A stretch of DNA of 64,000 bases from Microbacterium sulfonylureivorans (GTDB taxonomy: Bacteria; Actinomycetota; Actinomycetes; Actinomycetales; Microbacteriaceae). A model generated the notes under the pieces. It saw nothing but the letters and a program-made list of their open reading frames with translations, was not told the origin of the DNA and made no database searches. The stretch is from assembly GCF_003999995.1 (NCBI RefSeq), contig NZ_RJAD01000002.1, forward strand, positions 1-64,000, read 5' to 3'. Below, one piece after another: positions 48,905-57,787 of this stretch (position 1 is its first letter; the number at the start of each line of letters is the position of its first letter). The position numbers and the translations under genes were made by a program.

Positions 48905-49999
48905 TCACGGCAGGGGCGTGTTGCGTGAGCCGAGCCTCGAGGTGTCGACCGTGTCGTGCGCGCCGCGCAGCACTCCGACGAGGAAGCCCCAGCCCCACGA
49001 CAGGTGCATCGTGGGCAGCACGGCCATCGTCCACAGCTTGTCGCGCCATCCGTGGCCGCCGCCGGAGCCGAGGGCCACGACGACGATCAGGACGGCGTAC
49101 GTGACGATCGGCAGGTAGACGACGGATGCCGCGACCGCCCACCAGCCCGCGAGCACGCCGGTCGCCTGCAGCACGCCCACCACGACGGCGAGGAGGATCG
49201 TCGCCACGAGCGCGGGCGGCGCGAAGAAGCGCAGCGAGTTGCCGCGTCCGTAGCGGCGGACGAGTTCTCCGCGCCAGCGACCGGTGGCGGAGAACTGGCG
49301 CACCAGGCGCGACCAGCTCTCGCGCGGCCAGTAGGTCACCGACAGCGTGGGGTCGAACCAGACCCGGTAGCCGGCTCGGCGGATGCGGAGGTTGAGCTCC
49401 CAGTCCTCGCCGCGGCGGATCGTCTCGTCGAAGAGCCCGACCTCGTCGAGCACCGCTCGGCGCATCACACCGAGGTAGGCCGACTCGGCCTCGCCCGCCT
49501 GGGTTCCGCCGTGGTAGGCGCCGCCGCCGAGGCCGATGGGGGAGTTGTAGGCCCGCGCCACCGCCCGCTGGAACGGCGATCGCCCGTCGGCGCGCATGAC
49601 ACCGCCGACGTTGGCGGCCCGCACGTCGTCGAGGGTCGCGAGCGCGCGGCGGGTGTAGTCGGGCTGCAGCTCGGAGTGCGCGTCCACGCGCACGATCGTG
49701 GGGTAGCGTCCCGCGGCGATCGCCCGGTTGAGTCCGACGGGGATGTCGGCGTCGGGATTGTCGACCAGCACGATCCGGTCGTCTCCGGCCGCGAGGTCGC
49801 GGGCGAGCTCGGTGGTGCCGTCCGTGGATGGGGCGAGGGCGAGGATCAGCTCGGCCGGGCCTTCGGCATCCTGCGCGAGAACGGTCTCGACGGCGCGGCG
49901 GAGGTAGTCGCGCTCGTTCAGGACGGGCATGACGTAGGTGACGCCGGCGTGGGGTGGGACTTCTGGAGCGTCCTTGCGCCCGCGCTGCTCGACCTGCAC
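48905..49999 (-). CDS. Family 2 glycosyltransferase with C-terminal membrane helices
   Basis: 364 aa. The GT-A domain spans about 20-250, with TYVMPVLNERDYLRRAVETVL, VDNPDADIPVGLNRAI, the VRVDAHSEL motif (DxH in place of DxD) and RRGEDWELNLRIRRAG, the catalytic ED motif. Three to four membrane helices follow (about 255-345). Likely transfers a sugar to a lipid carrier or polymer at the membrane. The start is GTG 49999. It lies between CDP-glycerol transferase genes, so a role in the same glycopolymer is probable. Confidence 0.83.
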   Translation of the reverse strand: MQVEQRGRKDAPEVPPHAGVTYVMPVLNERDYLRRAVETVLAQDAEGPAELILALAPSTDGTTELARDLAAGDDRIVLVDNPDADIPVGLNRAIAAGRYPTIVRVDAHSELQPDYTRRALATLDDVRAANVGGVMRADGRSPFQRAVARAYNSPIGLGGGAYHGGTQAGEAESAYLGVMRRAVLDEVGLFDETIRRGEDWELNLRIRRAGYRVWFDPTLSVTYWPRESWSRLVRQFSATGRWRGELVRRYGRGNSLRFFAPPALVATILLAVVVGVLQATGVLAGWWAVAASVVYLPIVTYAVLIVVVALGSGGGHGWRDKLWTMAVLPTMHLSWGWGFLVGVLRGAHDTVDTSRLGSRNTPLP

Positions 50000-50027
50000 G
50001 GGTCGATCATGTCACGTGCGGCCTGGG

Positions 50028-50033
50028 TAGGCT
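50028..50033 (+). promoter_or_regulatory. -10 box of the third CDP-glycerol transferase gene, leaderless type
   Basis: TAGGCT ends 6 nt before the GTG at 50040. Confidence 0.6.
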
Positions 50034-50039
50034 GGGAGC

Positions 50040-51329
50040 GTGGGTCTGGTCTCCGATGCGAAGAAAGCCGTCGCGCTCGTCCGCAAGGCCGTGAGAAGCC
50101 GGTCGGCGGTCATCGACGTCCGCCGCACGCTCGCGAGCCTCCCGGAGCATCCGCGTCTTCATTACCGGGTCGCGGTCTACTTCGCCGACGGCGCGGTCAA
50201 CATGTACCAGATGCGGCAGTGGTACAAGCCCCTGGCCGAGCTCGCGAAGATCTGGCCCGTCGTCGTCCTCAGCCGGGCGGCGACCGGCGCGCAGGCCCTG
50301 CTCGCCGAGGACTCGCCGCCGGTCGCGTTCGTGCCCACCGTCCGCGACCTGGAGCGGTTCATCGCCAAGCAGGACATCCGGGTGGTGCTCTACGTCAACC
50401 AGAACACCCGCAACTTCCAGATGTTCCGGTACGGGCGACGCTGGCACGTGTTCATCAACCACGGCGAGTCCGACAAGATGTACATGACCACGAACCAGTA
50501 CAAGGCGTACGACTATGCGCTGATCGCAGGCGACGCCGCGCGCGAGCGCCTGTCACGGGTGCTGTGGGACTACGACATCGACCGCCGCACGATCGCGATC
50601 GGCCGGCCACAGGCCGACCACTACTCGGGGACGCTGCCGTACACACCCGACGACCGGACCGTCGTGCTCTACGCACCGACGTGGGAGGGCGATCGGCCGT
50701 CGGCTCACTACGGGTCCGTGGCGACGCACGGCGAGGCGCTCGCGACGGCGCTCCTCGCGACGGGGCGCCACCGTCTCATCTACCGTCCGCACCCCCGCTC
50801 GGGTGTCGTCGACCCCCAGTACGGCGCGGCCAATCGCCGCATCATCGCGGCCATCGCGGCCGCGAACGCCGCCGATCCGTCGGCGCGGCACGTGTTCGAC
50901 GACGGTCCCGACCTCGGCTGGCAGCTCTCCGCCGCAGACGTCGCGATCGTCGACATCTCGGCGATGGTCTACGACCGCCTCGCCGCCGACAAGCCGCTCA
51001 TGATCACGCGTCCCGCCGATCCCGCCGCCGCGATCGACACGCACGGCTACCTGTCCGCCTGCGAGTGGCTGGACGCCGCGGCCGCCCCGTCGATCGTCGC
51101 CGAGACCGAGCGGGTCCTCGGCGATCCTGAGGCCGTTGCGCGCCTCGAGCAGTGGGTGCGCCACTACTTCGGCGACGCCGCTCCCGGAGCGGCCACCGAG
51201 CGATTCCACGGCGCGATCCGGCGGCTCATGGATGACTGGGACCGGTGGTACTCCCGCTCGGTCGACGAGTCGGAGGACGACGAACCGGATCCCGACGAGG
51301 CCGAGCTGGACGACGCCGTCGAGGGCTGA
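50040..51329 (+). CDS. CDP-glycerol glycerophosphotransferase-like enzyme, copy 3
   Basis: 429 aa. More distant from copies 1 and 2: the HGTP motif reads INHGESDKMYM, the next reads LYAPTWEGDRPSAHYGS and the last VDISAMVYDRLA, with IYRPHPRSG between them. The catalytic His and the TW and D-S signatures are kept. The N-terminus is basic and amphipathic (AKKAVALVRKAVRSRSAV) and may contact the membrane; the C-terminus ends in an acidic tail. The stop directly abuts the maltokinase stop (convergent). Confidence 0.78.
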   Translation: MGLVSDAKKAVALVRKAVRSRSAVIDVRRTLASLPEHPRLHYRVAVYFADGAVNMYQMRQWYKPLAELAKIWPVVVLSRAATGAQALLAEDSPPVAFVPTVRDLERFIAKQDIRVVLYVNQNTRNFQMFRYGRRWHVFINHGESDKMYMTTNQYKAYDYALIAGDAARERLSRVLWDYDIDRRTIAIGRPQADHYSGTLPYTPDDRTVVLYAPTWEGDRPSAHYGSVATHGEALATALLATGRHRLIYRPHPRSGVVDPQYGAANRRIIAAIAAANAADPSARHVFDDGPDLGWQLSAADVAIVDISAMVYDRLAADKPLMITRPADPAAAIDTHGYLSACEWLDAAAAPSIVAETERVLGDPEAVARLEQWVRHYFGDAAPGAATERFHGAIRRLMDDWDRWYSRSVDESEDDEPDPDEAELDDAVEG

Positions 51330-52709
51330 TCAGGCCACCGGCGCCGGACGCTCGACGAGACGGGCGATCGCGCGCAGCGGGATCGTGACCCAGGTGGGAC
51401 GGTTGCGGGCCTCGTAGATCGCCTCGTAGACGGCCTTGTCGAGCTCCAGCGCCGCCAGCAGGGGACTGTCGGCCGCCAGGTCGGCGCCGGAGGCCAGGGC
51501 GTATCCCTCGAGGAACGCCGTCCGTGCCGCGCGCGCCCACTCGCGCGCCGCCTGCGGCGAGCGATCGGGGTCGTCGAGGCGGATGGAGCCGGCCACGTAG
51601 TCGAACGAACGAAGCATGCCGGCGACATCCCGCAGCGCCAGATCGGCGCGCGTTCGCTCGTTCATGGGGCGCAGCGGCTCGCCTTCGAAGTCGAGCAGCA
51701 CCCAGCCGCGGCCGGGGACGTGCAGCACCTGTCCCAGGTGGTAGTCGCCGTGGATGCGCTGCTGGTCGGGCCAGGCGCCCGCCGCGGCGTGTTCGTACAC
51801 CGACTCGATGGCGGCGCGCCGCTCGGCGATCTCCGGCACCTCGGCGATCGCGATCGTGAGCCGGCGGTGCCACGACGCGGCGGTGGCCTCCCGATCGCCG
51901 GGGAGCGTCTCGCGGGTCGGGAAGAGCTCGGCGAGCGACACGTGCACGTCGGCCGTCGCGGCGCCGAGCGCGCGCGCGGGACCGCGGAAGTCGTCGCCGC
52001 GCGCAGCGGCACGCAGGGCGACCCGCCACGCGTCCTCGACGTCGGGGAGGAACTCCTGCGCGGAGGCGAGTGAGCCCGTCACCGTTCCCTGCGCCGTCGC
52101 GGGATCGGGCCACGCGCCCTCGACCCAGCCGATCGCCTGGGGCACGTGCACCGAGCCTGCCTGGGCGAGCGCCGTCGGCAGCTCGATGTCGGGATTGAGG
52201 CCCGGGTGGAGCTGGCGATAGACCTTGCAGATGATCGGCATCCCGCTGCAGCGGTAGATCAGCGACGTGTTGGACTGCTCGCCGGTCACCACGCTGGCCG
52301 TGCGCGGCTCGTCGGCGGGGACGTCGCGGCCGGGGTGACCGGTGGCGATCGTCCGCGGACCCTCGCCGCTGCCGCCGATCGTGACGAGCCGGATCAGCGC
52401 CCGGGCGTAGGCGGGGTCGAACGGGCCGTCGATGAACGTCGTGCCGGGCTCGGGGCTGCCGATGATGTGGTCGAGCCGAGCATCCACGGTCTCCGTCGCC
52501 CGTGAGACGACCGGCAGCTGGTACAGCACGGCCGGGAACGCCCCCTCGTCGGCGACGAGGTAGGTGCGGATGCGCGCGTCGGCGTCGTCCGTCGACGCCG
52601 GTGCGAGGTCCCACCAGGAGATCAGGCGCAGGCTCGGGGGGCGACCCTTGGCGGCGTACCACCTCTGGCGGGGCATCCATGCCGCCAGACACGCCAGCGT
52701 GCTGTCCAT
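51330..52709 (-). CDS. mak: Maltokinase
   Basis: 459 aa, the usual size of actinobacterial maltokinases (Pep2/Mak). The N-terminal cap-like domain (about 1-100, with WMPRQRWYAAKGRPPSLRL) is followed by the kinase domain with intact catalytic loop IHGDYHLGQVL and metal motif LLDFEGEP. It phosphorylates maltose to maltose 1-phosphate for GlgE-type glucan synthesis. No glgE, glgB or treS lies in the window, so the gene is separated from its usual partners. The ATG at 52709 follows TACTCT by 7 nt. Confidence 0.85.
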   Translation of the reverse strand: MDSTLACLAAWMPRQRWYAAKGRPPSLRLISWWDLAPASTDDADARIRTYLVADEGAFPAVLYQLPVVSRATETVDARLDHIIGSPEPGTTFIDGPFDPAYARALIRLVTIGGSGEGPRTIATGHPGRDVPADEPRTASVVTGEQSNTSLIYRCSGMPIICKVYRQLHPGLNPDIELPTALAQAGSVHVPQAIGWVEGAWPDPATAQGTVTGSLASAQEFLPDVEDAWRVALRAAARGDDFRGPARALGAATADVHVSLAELFPTRETLPGDREATAASWHRRLTIAIAEVPEIAERRAAIESVYEHAAAGAWPDQQRIHGDYHLGQVLHVPGRGWVLLDFEGEPLRPMNERTRADLALRDVAGMLRSFDYVAGSIRLDDPDRSPQAAREWARAARTAFLEGYALASGADLAADSPLLAALELDKAVYEAIYEARNRPTWVTIPLRAIARLVERPAPVA

Positions 52710-52716
52710 GTCTCCG

Positions 52717-52722
52717 AGAGTA
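52717..52722 (-). promoter_or_regulatory. -10 box of the maltokinase gene, leaderless type
   Basis: Read leftward, TACTCT ends 7 nt before the ATG at 52709. Confidence 0.55.
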
Positions 52723-52753
52723 TGCCCGGCCGTGGCCGCGATGCCAGCCGGGT

Positions 52754-54025
52754 TCAGGTGCTCATCACCGCGGAGAGCACCGCGTAGCCCACCTGCTTCC
52801 CTGTCACGTCGGAGTGCCCGGACACGAAGGCGTCCGCATTGAGAGACCAGACGTCGTGCGCCGTGAAGTCGTACGTGCCGCCGACGTCGAGCAGGGTCGC
52901 CGCGACGCCTCCCGGTGTCTTCAGGGCGCCGTTGCGGCCTATGCCGCCATACGGGTCGTTCGCGTCGCCGAGCGCCACGCCGATCTGGCGGGCGAGTCGC
53001 GAGGCGATGGGGTACGCCATCCCCACCGCCTTGTCGTTGCGGGTGTACGTGATGATGACCGGACCGTCCACCTTCGCGGGGACGTCGGCGAACATGCCGC
53101 TCTTGCCCGAGCCGTCCCAGTCCTTGGCCATGCCGAAGTGGCTGTACGCCGCTTGGAGCAGCGACAGCGACGCGATCGGCGCTGACGTCGCGAGCGCGGC
53201 TGCGGTGACGGCGCGACCCCCGAACGAGTGCCCGACGAGATGGATGCGAGCGCTGCGCGCATCCGCGTGGATGCGATCGAGGAGCGGTGCGACGCCCTTC
53301 TTCCCGACGACGCCCGCCCGCTCCTTCATCGTGTAGTACGTGCTGACGTTGACCAGGTTGCGTGCGGCGCCGACGATGCTGTCGAAGAACCCCGCACCGC
53401 CACCGTCGCCGTCGAGCGGTGCGAGACCTGCCGGATCGATCGAGGCGGCCCCTCCGGCGACGGCGGGCGCGGCGTCCGACTCCGTTCCGCCGCGTGCGGC
53501 GTCGATGACCTCTGCCGCGGGCGCCTTCTTGAGCGCGTCGAAGCCGGCCTTGTCCTCTCCCTTGGTCGATGAGGGCAGGGTCTTGCGCAGCAGCGCGACG
53601 AACTCCTCCTGCGCCGCCGACGACGTCTCGAGCGTGGGAGCGAGCGCGATCAGCTCGGCGCGGATCTTCGGATCCTCGACGCGCAGCGCGATCTCGGCCT
53701 CCAGGACGGCGACGTCGTCGTCGACCCCGGCCCCCGCGCCGGAATTCTCCTCCTCCGCCCATTGGATCGACGGCCACAGCACGCCCACCACGACGAAGCG
53801 GCGCTCCTTGGCGCCGGCCACCCGCGGGCGCACGGCCACGATCGAGTCGACGAGCTTCTCGTAGAGGGCTCGCGCCTGCCCTGCGGTGTTGTTCCACCCG
53901 TGCGACACGACGATCACGTCGGTCGGGCTCTTGTCGGTGAGCAGCTTCTCGAGCTCGTCGAGCTGTTCGCGATGCACGAACGCGCCCTTGGCGTCGAACT
54001 CGACGTCGGCGTACGGCAGCTTCAT
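52754..54025 (-). CDS. Cytoplasmic alpha/beta hydrolase with large insertion
   Basis: 423 aa with no signal peptide. DVIVVSHGWNNTAGQA near residues 36-51 forms the oxyanion region and the nucleophile elbow is GHSFGGR with Ser267; Asp331 in TRNDKAVG and His404 in SGHSDV would complete the triad. Between them, about 95-245, is an Ala/Asp/Glu-rich helical insertion with no recognised domain. I do not recognise a named family. ATG 54025 is chosen because ACCGGAGG stands 4 nt upstream; ATG 54070, which overlaps the subtilase stop (ATGA), is a coupled alternative adding 15 residues. Co-transcribed with the subtilase. Confidence 0.68.
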   Translation of the reverse strand: MKLPYADVEFDAKGAFVHREQLDELEKLLTDKSPTDVIVVSHGWNNTAGQARALYEKLVDSIVAVRPRVAGAKERRFVVVGVLWPSIQWAEEENSGAGAGVDDDVAVLEAEIALRVEDPKIRAELIALAPTLETSSAAQEEFVALLRKTLPSSTKGEDKAGFDALKKAPAAEVIDAARGGTESDAAPAVAGGAASIDPAGLAPLDGDGGGAGFFDSIVGAARNLVNVSTYYTMKERAGVVGKKGVAPLLDRIHADARSARIHLVGHSFGGRAVTAAALATSAPIASLSLLQAAYSHFGMAKDWDGSGKSGMFADVPAKVDGPVIITYTRNDKAVGMAYPIASRLARQIGVALGDANDPYGGIGRNGALKTPGGVAATLLDVGGTYDFTAHDVWSLNADAFVSGHSDVTGKQVGYAVLSAVMST

Positions 54026-54066
54026 GATGCCTCCGGTCTGTCTTGTCTGGCCCCGGTCGGGGCGGG

Positions 54067-55776
54067 TCATACGCTCTGGATCGCCCGCATCGCGTCGACG
54101 AGGCCACGGCCCTGGAACGTGCGCTCGCGGCCGAGGTCGCTCGCGGAGTCCATGAGCACGCGCTTGACGTCGTCGGGCTTGCCGATGAACTCGCGGTGCA
54201 CCGACAGGAACGCCGCGGCGACGCCCGAGACGTGGGGCGCCGACATCGACGTCCCCGAGTCCTCGACGTACGTGATGTCGGATGCCTTCTCACCGGCCTT
54301 GAGGTGCACGTTGGCGCGCGCCTTGGCCAGCAGCTCGCCGGCGCCGGCGCTCACCACGCGTTCGCCGGGCGCGACGAGGTCGGGCTTGAGTCTGCCGTCC
54401 CCGGTCGGCCCCTTCGACGAGAAGTACGAGACGCCGGTCGAGTAGGGCTTGAGAGACGTCGAGCCCACGGTGATCGCCCGGGCGGCGTTCCCGGGGTCGT
54501 TGATGGTCATCCCGAAGCCCAGGCGCATCTCGCGACCCGCGGTGTCGCGGGCGGCGCCGTACCCGGTGTTGCCGGCCGAGACGACCACGCACACCCCGTT
54601 CGCGACGAGCCGATCGACCTCGCGGCACACTGGGGAGAGGCCTGTGGCGAACCAGGAAGGGTCGAACGGGTAGCCCAGCGAGAGGTTGACGCCGTGGACG
54701 TTGAGCTCGCGCCCCCAGCGATTGAGCTCCTGGATGTACTCGAGGGCCTCCAGGAGCGACGCCAGGTCTCCGGTGCGGTCGTCTCGCAGCATCTTGATCG
54801 GCAGGATCTTCGCCTCGGGCGCCATGCCGCTGATCCGGTCGAGCGTGACGCGCTCCACACCGGTCTCGCCCTCGGCGGTGCGGTACCAGGTCGCCGCGGC
54901 GATCCTCCTGCCGCGCGGCGTCGCGGTCTGCCCGCCTGCGATGATCCCGGCCACGTGCGTCCCGTGTCCGTTCGGATCCTGGAGGGCCGCGGCGTCGGTC
55001 GTGCCCGGAACGAAGCTGCGCGGTCGAAGGGCGTCCGGGAGCTCGAGCGTCCCGTACGTCTGGAAGTGGCGGTGCTTCTGGTCGATGCCGGTGTCGAACA
55101 CGGCCCACACGATGCCGTCGCCCGTCGCGTCGAAGGATCGCACCGCAGCATCCGCCTTCGTCGTGATCACGGAGCGGTGGATGGTGGCACGCACCTCGAA
55201 GTTCGGCCACACCCGGTTGATGAAGCTCCGCGGGGCGGACTTCGCCTCCTGCCGGTTGGAGCGCGGTGTCGAGCCCTTGTCGGCGTCGATGCGCACGAGG
55301 GCGTGGATCTCGTCGGGGGTCAGCGCTGCCATGACGTAGCTGCCGGTGCGCCAGGACGAGGCATCCCGGCCCGACGCGGCGATGCGGACCAGCCCGAGCA
55401 GCTCGGCGACCGCGTCGTCGAGGGGGATGCCGCTGTCGGTGCGCAGCTCGATCACGACGCCGATCGGCTCGGTCGGGGCCGCGGAGGCCATGCGCTCGGC
55501 GAGCGGACGGGTGATCACCGAGTCCGTCACGAGCGACACGGTGGTCGGCATATCCGGAAGCGAGAACGCCGGAGTCGCCGTGGGCTCAGGCGCGGGCGCG
55601 TCTTCCGGCGGCGCGGGCTCGTCCGGCGGGGGAGCCGGCTTCTTCGCGCGGGAGCGCTTCGGCGGAGGCTTCTCGCCCTGCGGCATCGGCTTCGCGGCGT
55701 CGGGGACGAGATCCGCCTCGGGTTCGACCGCGCGGAATTCCTTCGGAAGGTGCTGACGATCTTCTGCGGACGCCAT
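54067..55776 (-). CDS. S8 (subtilisin-like) serine protease without signal peptide
   Basis: 569 aa. The catalytic residues are all present: Asp228 in FDTGID, His271 in GHGTHVAG, Asn403 in SAGNTG and Ser510 in GTSMSAPH. Residues about 105-165 (VVIELRTDSG... YVMAALTPDEIHALVRID) resemble an I9-type propeptide. The first 70 residues are a Pro/Lys/Glu-rich disordered stretch, and no export signal is visible, so the mature enzyme may be cytoplasmic or leave by another route. ATG 55776 has GAGGGG about 5 nt upstream. The hydrolase gene begins at its stop codon. Confidence 0.85.
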   Translation of the reverse strand: MASAEDRQHLPKEFRAVEPEADLVPDAAKPMPQGEKPPPKRSRAKKPAPPPDEPAPPEDAPAPEPTATPAFSLPDMPTTVSLVTDSVITRPLAERMASAAPTEPIGVVIELRTDSGIPLDDAVAELLGLVRIAASGRDASSWRTGSYVMAALTPDEIHALVRIDADKGSTPRSNRQEAKSAPRSFINRVWPNFEVRATIHRSVITTKADAAVRSFDATGDGIVWAVFDTGIDQKHRHFQTYGTLELPDALRPRSFVPGTTDAAALQDPNGHGTHVAGIIAGGQTATPRGRRIAAATWYRTAEGETGVERVTLDRISGMAPEAKILPIKMLRDDRTGDLASLLEALEYIQELNRWGRELNVHGVNLSLGYPFDPSWFATGLSPVCREVDRLVANGVCVVVSAGNTGYGAARDTAGREMRLGFGMTINDPGNAARAITVGSTSLKPYSTGVSYFSSKGPTGDGRLKPDLVAPGERVVSAGAGELLAKARANVHLKAGEKASDITYVEDSGTSMSAPHVSGVAAAFLSVHREFIGKPDDVKRVLMDSASDLGRERTFQGRGLVDAMRAIQSV

Positions 55777-55890
55777 TGCCCCTCGCCCTCTCTCCCCGCG
55801 GCGAGAGTACTCCCGCGGGCGACGTGTCACCAGGTCGAGGGCGGCGAGCGGATGCCTGATACAGCCGAGCCGCGATGAATCGCGTCCTGC

Positions 55891-56832
55891 TCAGTCGTCG
55901 GCGAGGTCATCGGTGTCGGCGGGACTCTCGGTGAGCTCGCGACGCCCACCCGGCGTCAGGCGCTTCGCCGTGGACCCGATAGCCCTGCCGCTCCTCGAGA
56001 CGCCGCTCACGATCGCCCCGCCGGCGTGCCGGATCGTGCGGGTGGCCGCACGCTCGATACGCGTCGCACCGGGTCGCGGCTCGAGATCGGGGGGCAGGAT
56101 CGCAGGGGGGAGGCCGAAGGCGCGGCGGGAGTTGACCAGCACACGCCGCCCCAGGATGTTGTTGCCCGCGCCGCCGATCGCCGCGCCGATGCCGAACGGC
56201 AGCGCCTTGCCGATCCACGAGGCACCGCCGCGCGCCGCGAACTGGTGGATGAAGGTCGTCTTGAGGCGATCGACGAGCGGACCCATGGCCGCGCGGGGGA
56301 GCGTCTTGGTCACGAGCTCGCCCCAGTACCGGTCGCGGGTCGGTCCCTTGCCCGCGACCTGGCCGGCGAGCTGCGACACCAGGTCGACGCCCTCTTTGCC
56401 GAGCATGAGGGTGAGCACGAGAGCGCGCGCCCGGTCGGGGTCGGCGACGGGGATGCCGTGCACCTCGGTGACCGACTGCGCGAAGAGCGCGGTCGCCTCC
56501 AGGAACGCCACCGTCTCGACGCCGCTCAGAGCGAGCGTGATGCCCGTGCCGATGCCGGGGACGACAGCCGTCGCACCGACTGCGGCGCCGCCGGTCGTGA
56601 CGGCCGTGAGATAGCGGCGCTCGAGGATCCGCACGATGTCGGCGGTCGAGGCATCCGGATGGCGCAGGCGGATGCTGCGCAGATGCGCCAGCACGACAGG
56701 ACGCTGGATGGCGAGGACGCGGTCCAGCGCGCGGATCGTGCGCGGATGCTCGTCGGAGCCCGCAGGCGGAAGCCCGCCCTGCCACGGCGAATCCGCGGGG
56801 AGCGTGTGGATCTGGTGCACCTTCTCGGCCAT
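55891..56832 (-). CDS. EcsC-like hydrophobic protein
   Basis: 313 aa. Two glycine/alanine-rich hydrophobic stretches (about 78-125, GGAAVGATAVVPGIGTGI..., and about 205-235, KALPFGIGAAIGGAGNN) flank a helical middle (KEGVDLVSQLAGQVAG) in the manner of EcsC-family proteins. The C-terminus is charged and disordered. Function unknown; a membrane-associated role is likely. The ATG at 56832 is fixed by TAGGAT 7 nt upstream. It is read in the same direction as the subtilase gene but 114 bp apart. Confidence 0.6.
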   Translation of the reverse strand: MAEKVHQIHTLPADSPWQGGLPPAGSDEHPRTIRALDRVLAIQRPVVLAHLRSIRLRHPDASTADIVRILERRYLTAVTTGGAAVGATAVVPGIGTGITLALSGVETVAFLEATALFAQSVTEVHGIPVADPDRARALVLTLMLGKEGVDLVSQLAGQVAGKGPTRDRYWGELVTKTLPRAAMGPLVDRLKTTFIHQFAARGGASWIGKALPFGIGAAIGGAGNNILGRRVLVNSRRAFGLPPAILPPDLEPRPGATRIERAATRTIRHAGGAIVSGVSRSGRAIGSTAKRLTPGGRRELTESPADTDDLADD

Positions 56833-56839
56833 CGGGCCG

Positions 56840-56845
56840 ATCCTA
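56840..56845 (-). promoter_or_regulatory. -10 box of the EcsC-like gene, leaderless type
   Basis: Read leftward, TAGGAT ends 7 nt before the ATG at 56832. Confidence 0.6.
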
Positions 56846-56898
56846 TGCGCCGGAACCCGAGCGTCGGCCCGGGGTTGACAGATTCTGCCGGATCGGGG

Positions 56899-57591
56899 TC
56901 AGACGTACAGGTTGGCGCGCTCGAGGTCTTCGGCGAAGTCCACCTCGACGGCGTACAGGTCGGAGATGTCGAGCGGCTCGAGCAGGAGGCCGTCTTCGGC
57001 GATCGCCAACTCGAGACCGCGCTCGAAGTAGTCCTGGTCGTCGACGCGCGTCAGCTGGCGGATGAAGGCCTTCTTGTCGCGACTCGAGACGTAGTTGATG
57101 CCGACGGCCTCGCCGATGCCGCCCTTGACGGTCTTGGAGAGCTCGTTGATGAAGCCCTCGGTCGTGACCGTGTACTTCACCTCTTCGTCGCTCACCTTGG
57201 AGGTGTTGACCGTCACGAAGGACTGGTCGCGCTCGATGAGCTCGATGGCGCGCCCGAGCACCAGCGGATCGAAGACGACGTCGCCGTTCATCCAGAGCAC
57301 GCCGCCCTTGCCGGTCGTCGTCAGGGCACGGAGCAGGCTCTTGGAGGTGTTCGTCTGGTCGTACTGATCGTTGTAGACGTAGTCGACCGTCGGGAACGCC
57401 TCGACGATGGTCTCCGCACGGTAGCCCACGACGGTGGTGATCTTCGCGTCGGCGCCGAAGGCCGCGCGGATGTTGTCGTGCTGCTGCTGCATGATGCTGC
57501 GGCCGTCGCCGAGCTCCGTGAGCGGCTTGGGAAGGCTGCGGCCGAGGCGCGAGCCCATTCCGGCTGCGAGGATGACGGTCTGAAGGGTCAA
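56899..57591 (-). CDS. Sugar/polyol-phosphate nucleotidyltransferase
   Basis: 230-aa NTP-transferase fold: ILAAGMGSRLGRSLPKPL near residues 7-24 is the nucleotide-binding signature with the catalytic Lys, VLWMNGDVVFDP supplies the metal-binding Asp, and VEVDFAEDLERA closes the site. It is of the small type related to choline-phosphate or sugar-1-phosphate cytidylyltransferases. With three CDP-glycerol-transferase-like enzymes within 11 kb, supply of a CDP- or other NDP-activated unit for the same polymer is plausible. The start is TTG 57591 with CAGGAGC spaced 6 nt; the ATG-less start is unusual for this window. Confidence 0.8.
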   Translation of the reverse strand: MTLQTVILAAGMGSRLGRSLPKPLTELGDGRSIMQQQHDNIRAAFGADAKITTVVGYRAETIVEAFPTVDYVYNDQYDQTNTSKSLLRALTTTGKGGVLWMNGDVVFDPLVLGRAIELIERDQSFVTVNTSKVSDEEVKYTVTTEGFINELSKTVKGGIGEAVGINYVSSRDKKAFIRQLTRVDDQDYFERGLELAIAEDGLLLEPLDISDLYAVEVDFAEDLERANLYV

Positions 57592-57775
57592 AGGTCTGCT
57601 CCTGAAGTGCGTGATTCACTGTCGGTTCACCGACTCGACACCCCTTCGTGCCGTGACCATGGTAGCGATGGCACCTGGGAACGTGCAGAATGGTGCGCCG
57701 CCGTTGCCGATTCGTGACATAACGACGTTCCCGAGACTCGGCGTCACGCGTTGCCCCTCTTCCAGGGCCACTTGA

Positions 57776-57781
57776 TACCTT
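57776..57781 (+). promoter_or_regulatory. -10 box of the ABC transporter operon, leaderless type
   Basis: TACCTT ends 6 nt before the GTG at 57788. Confidence 0.5.
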
Positions 57782-57787
57782 GGATCG

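Noticed and set aside
52754..56832. A proven phage-defence island
   Set aside because: There is no known defence gene, integrase, tRNA-flanked edge or base-composition change; the idea is kept only as a hypothesis in the findings.
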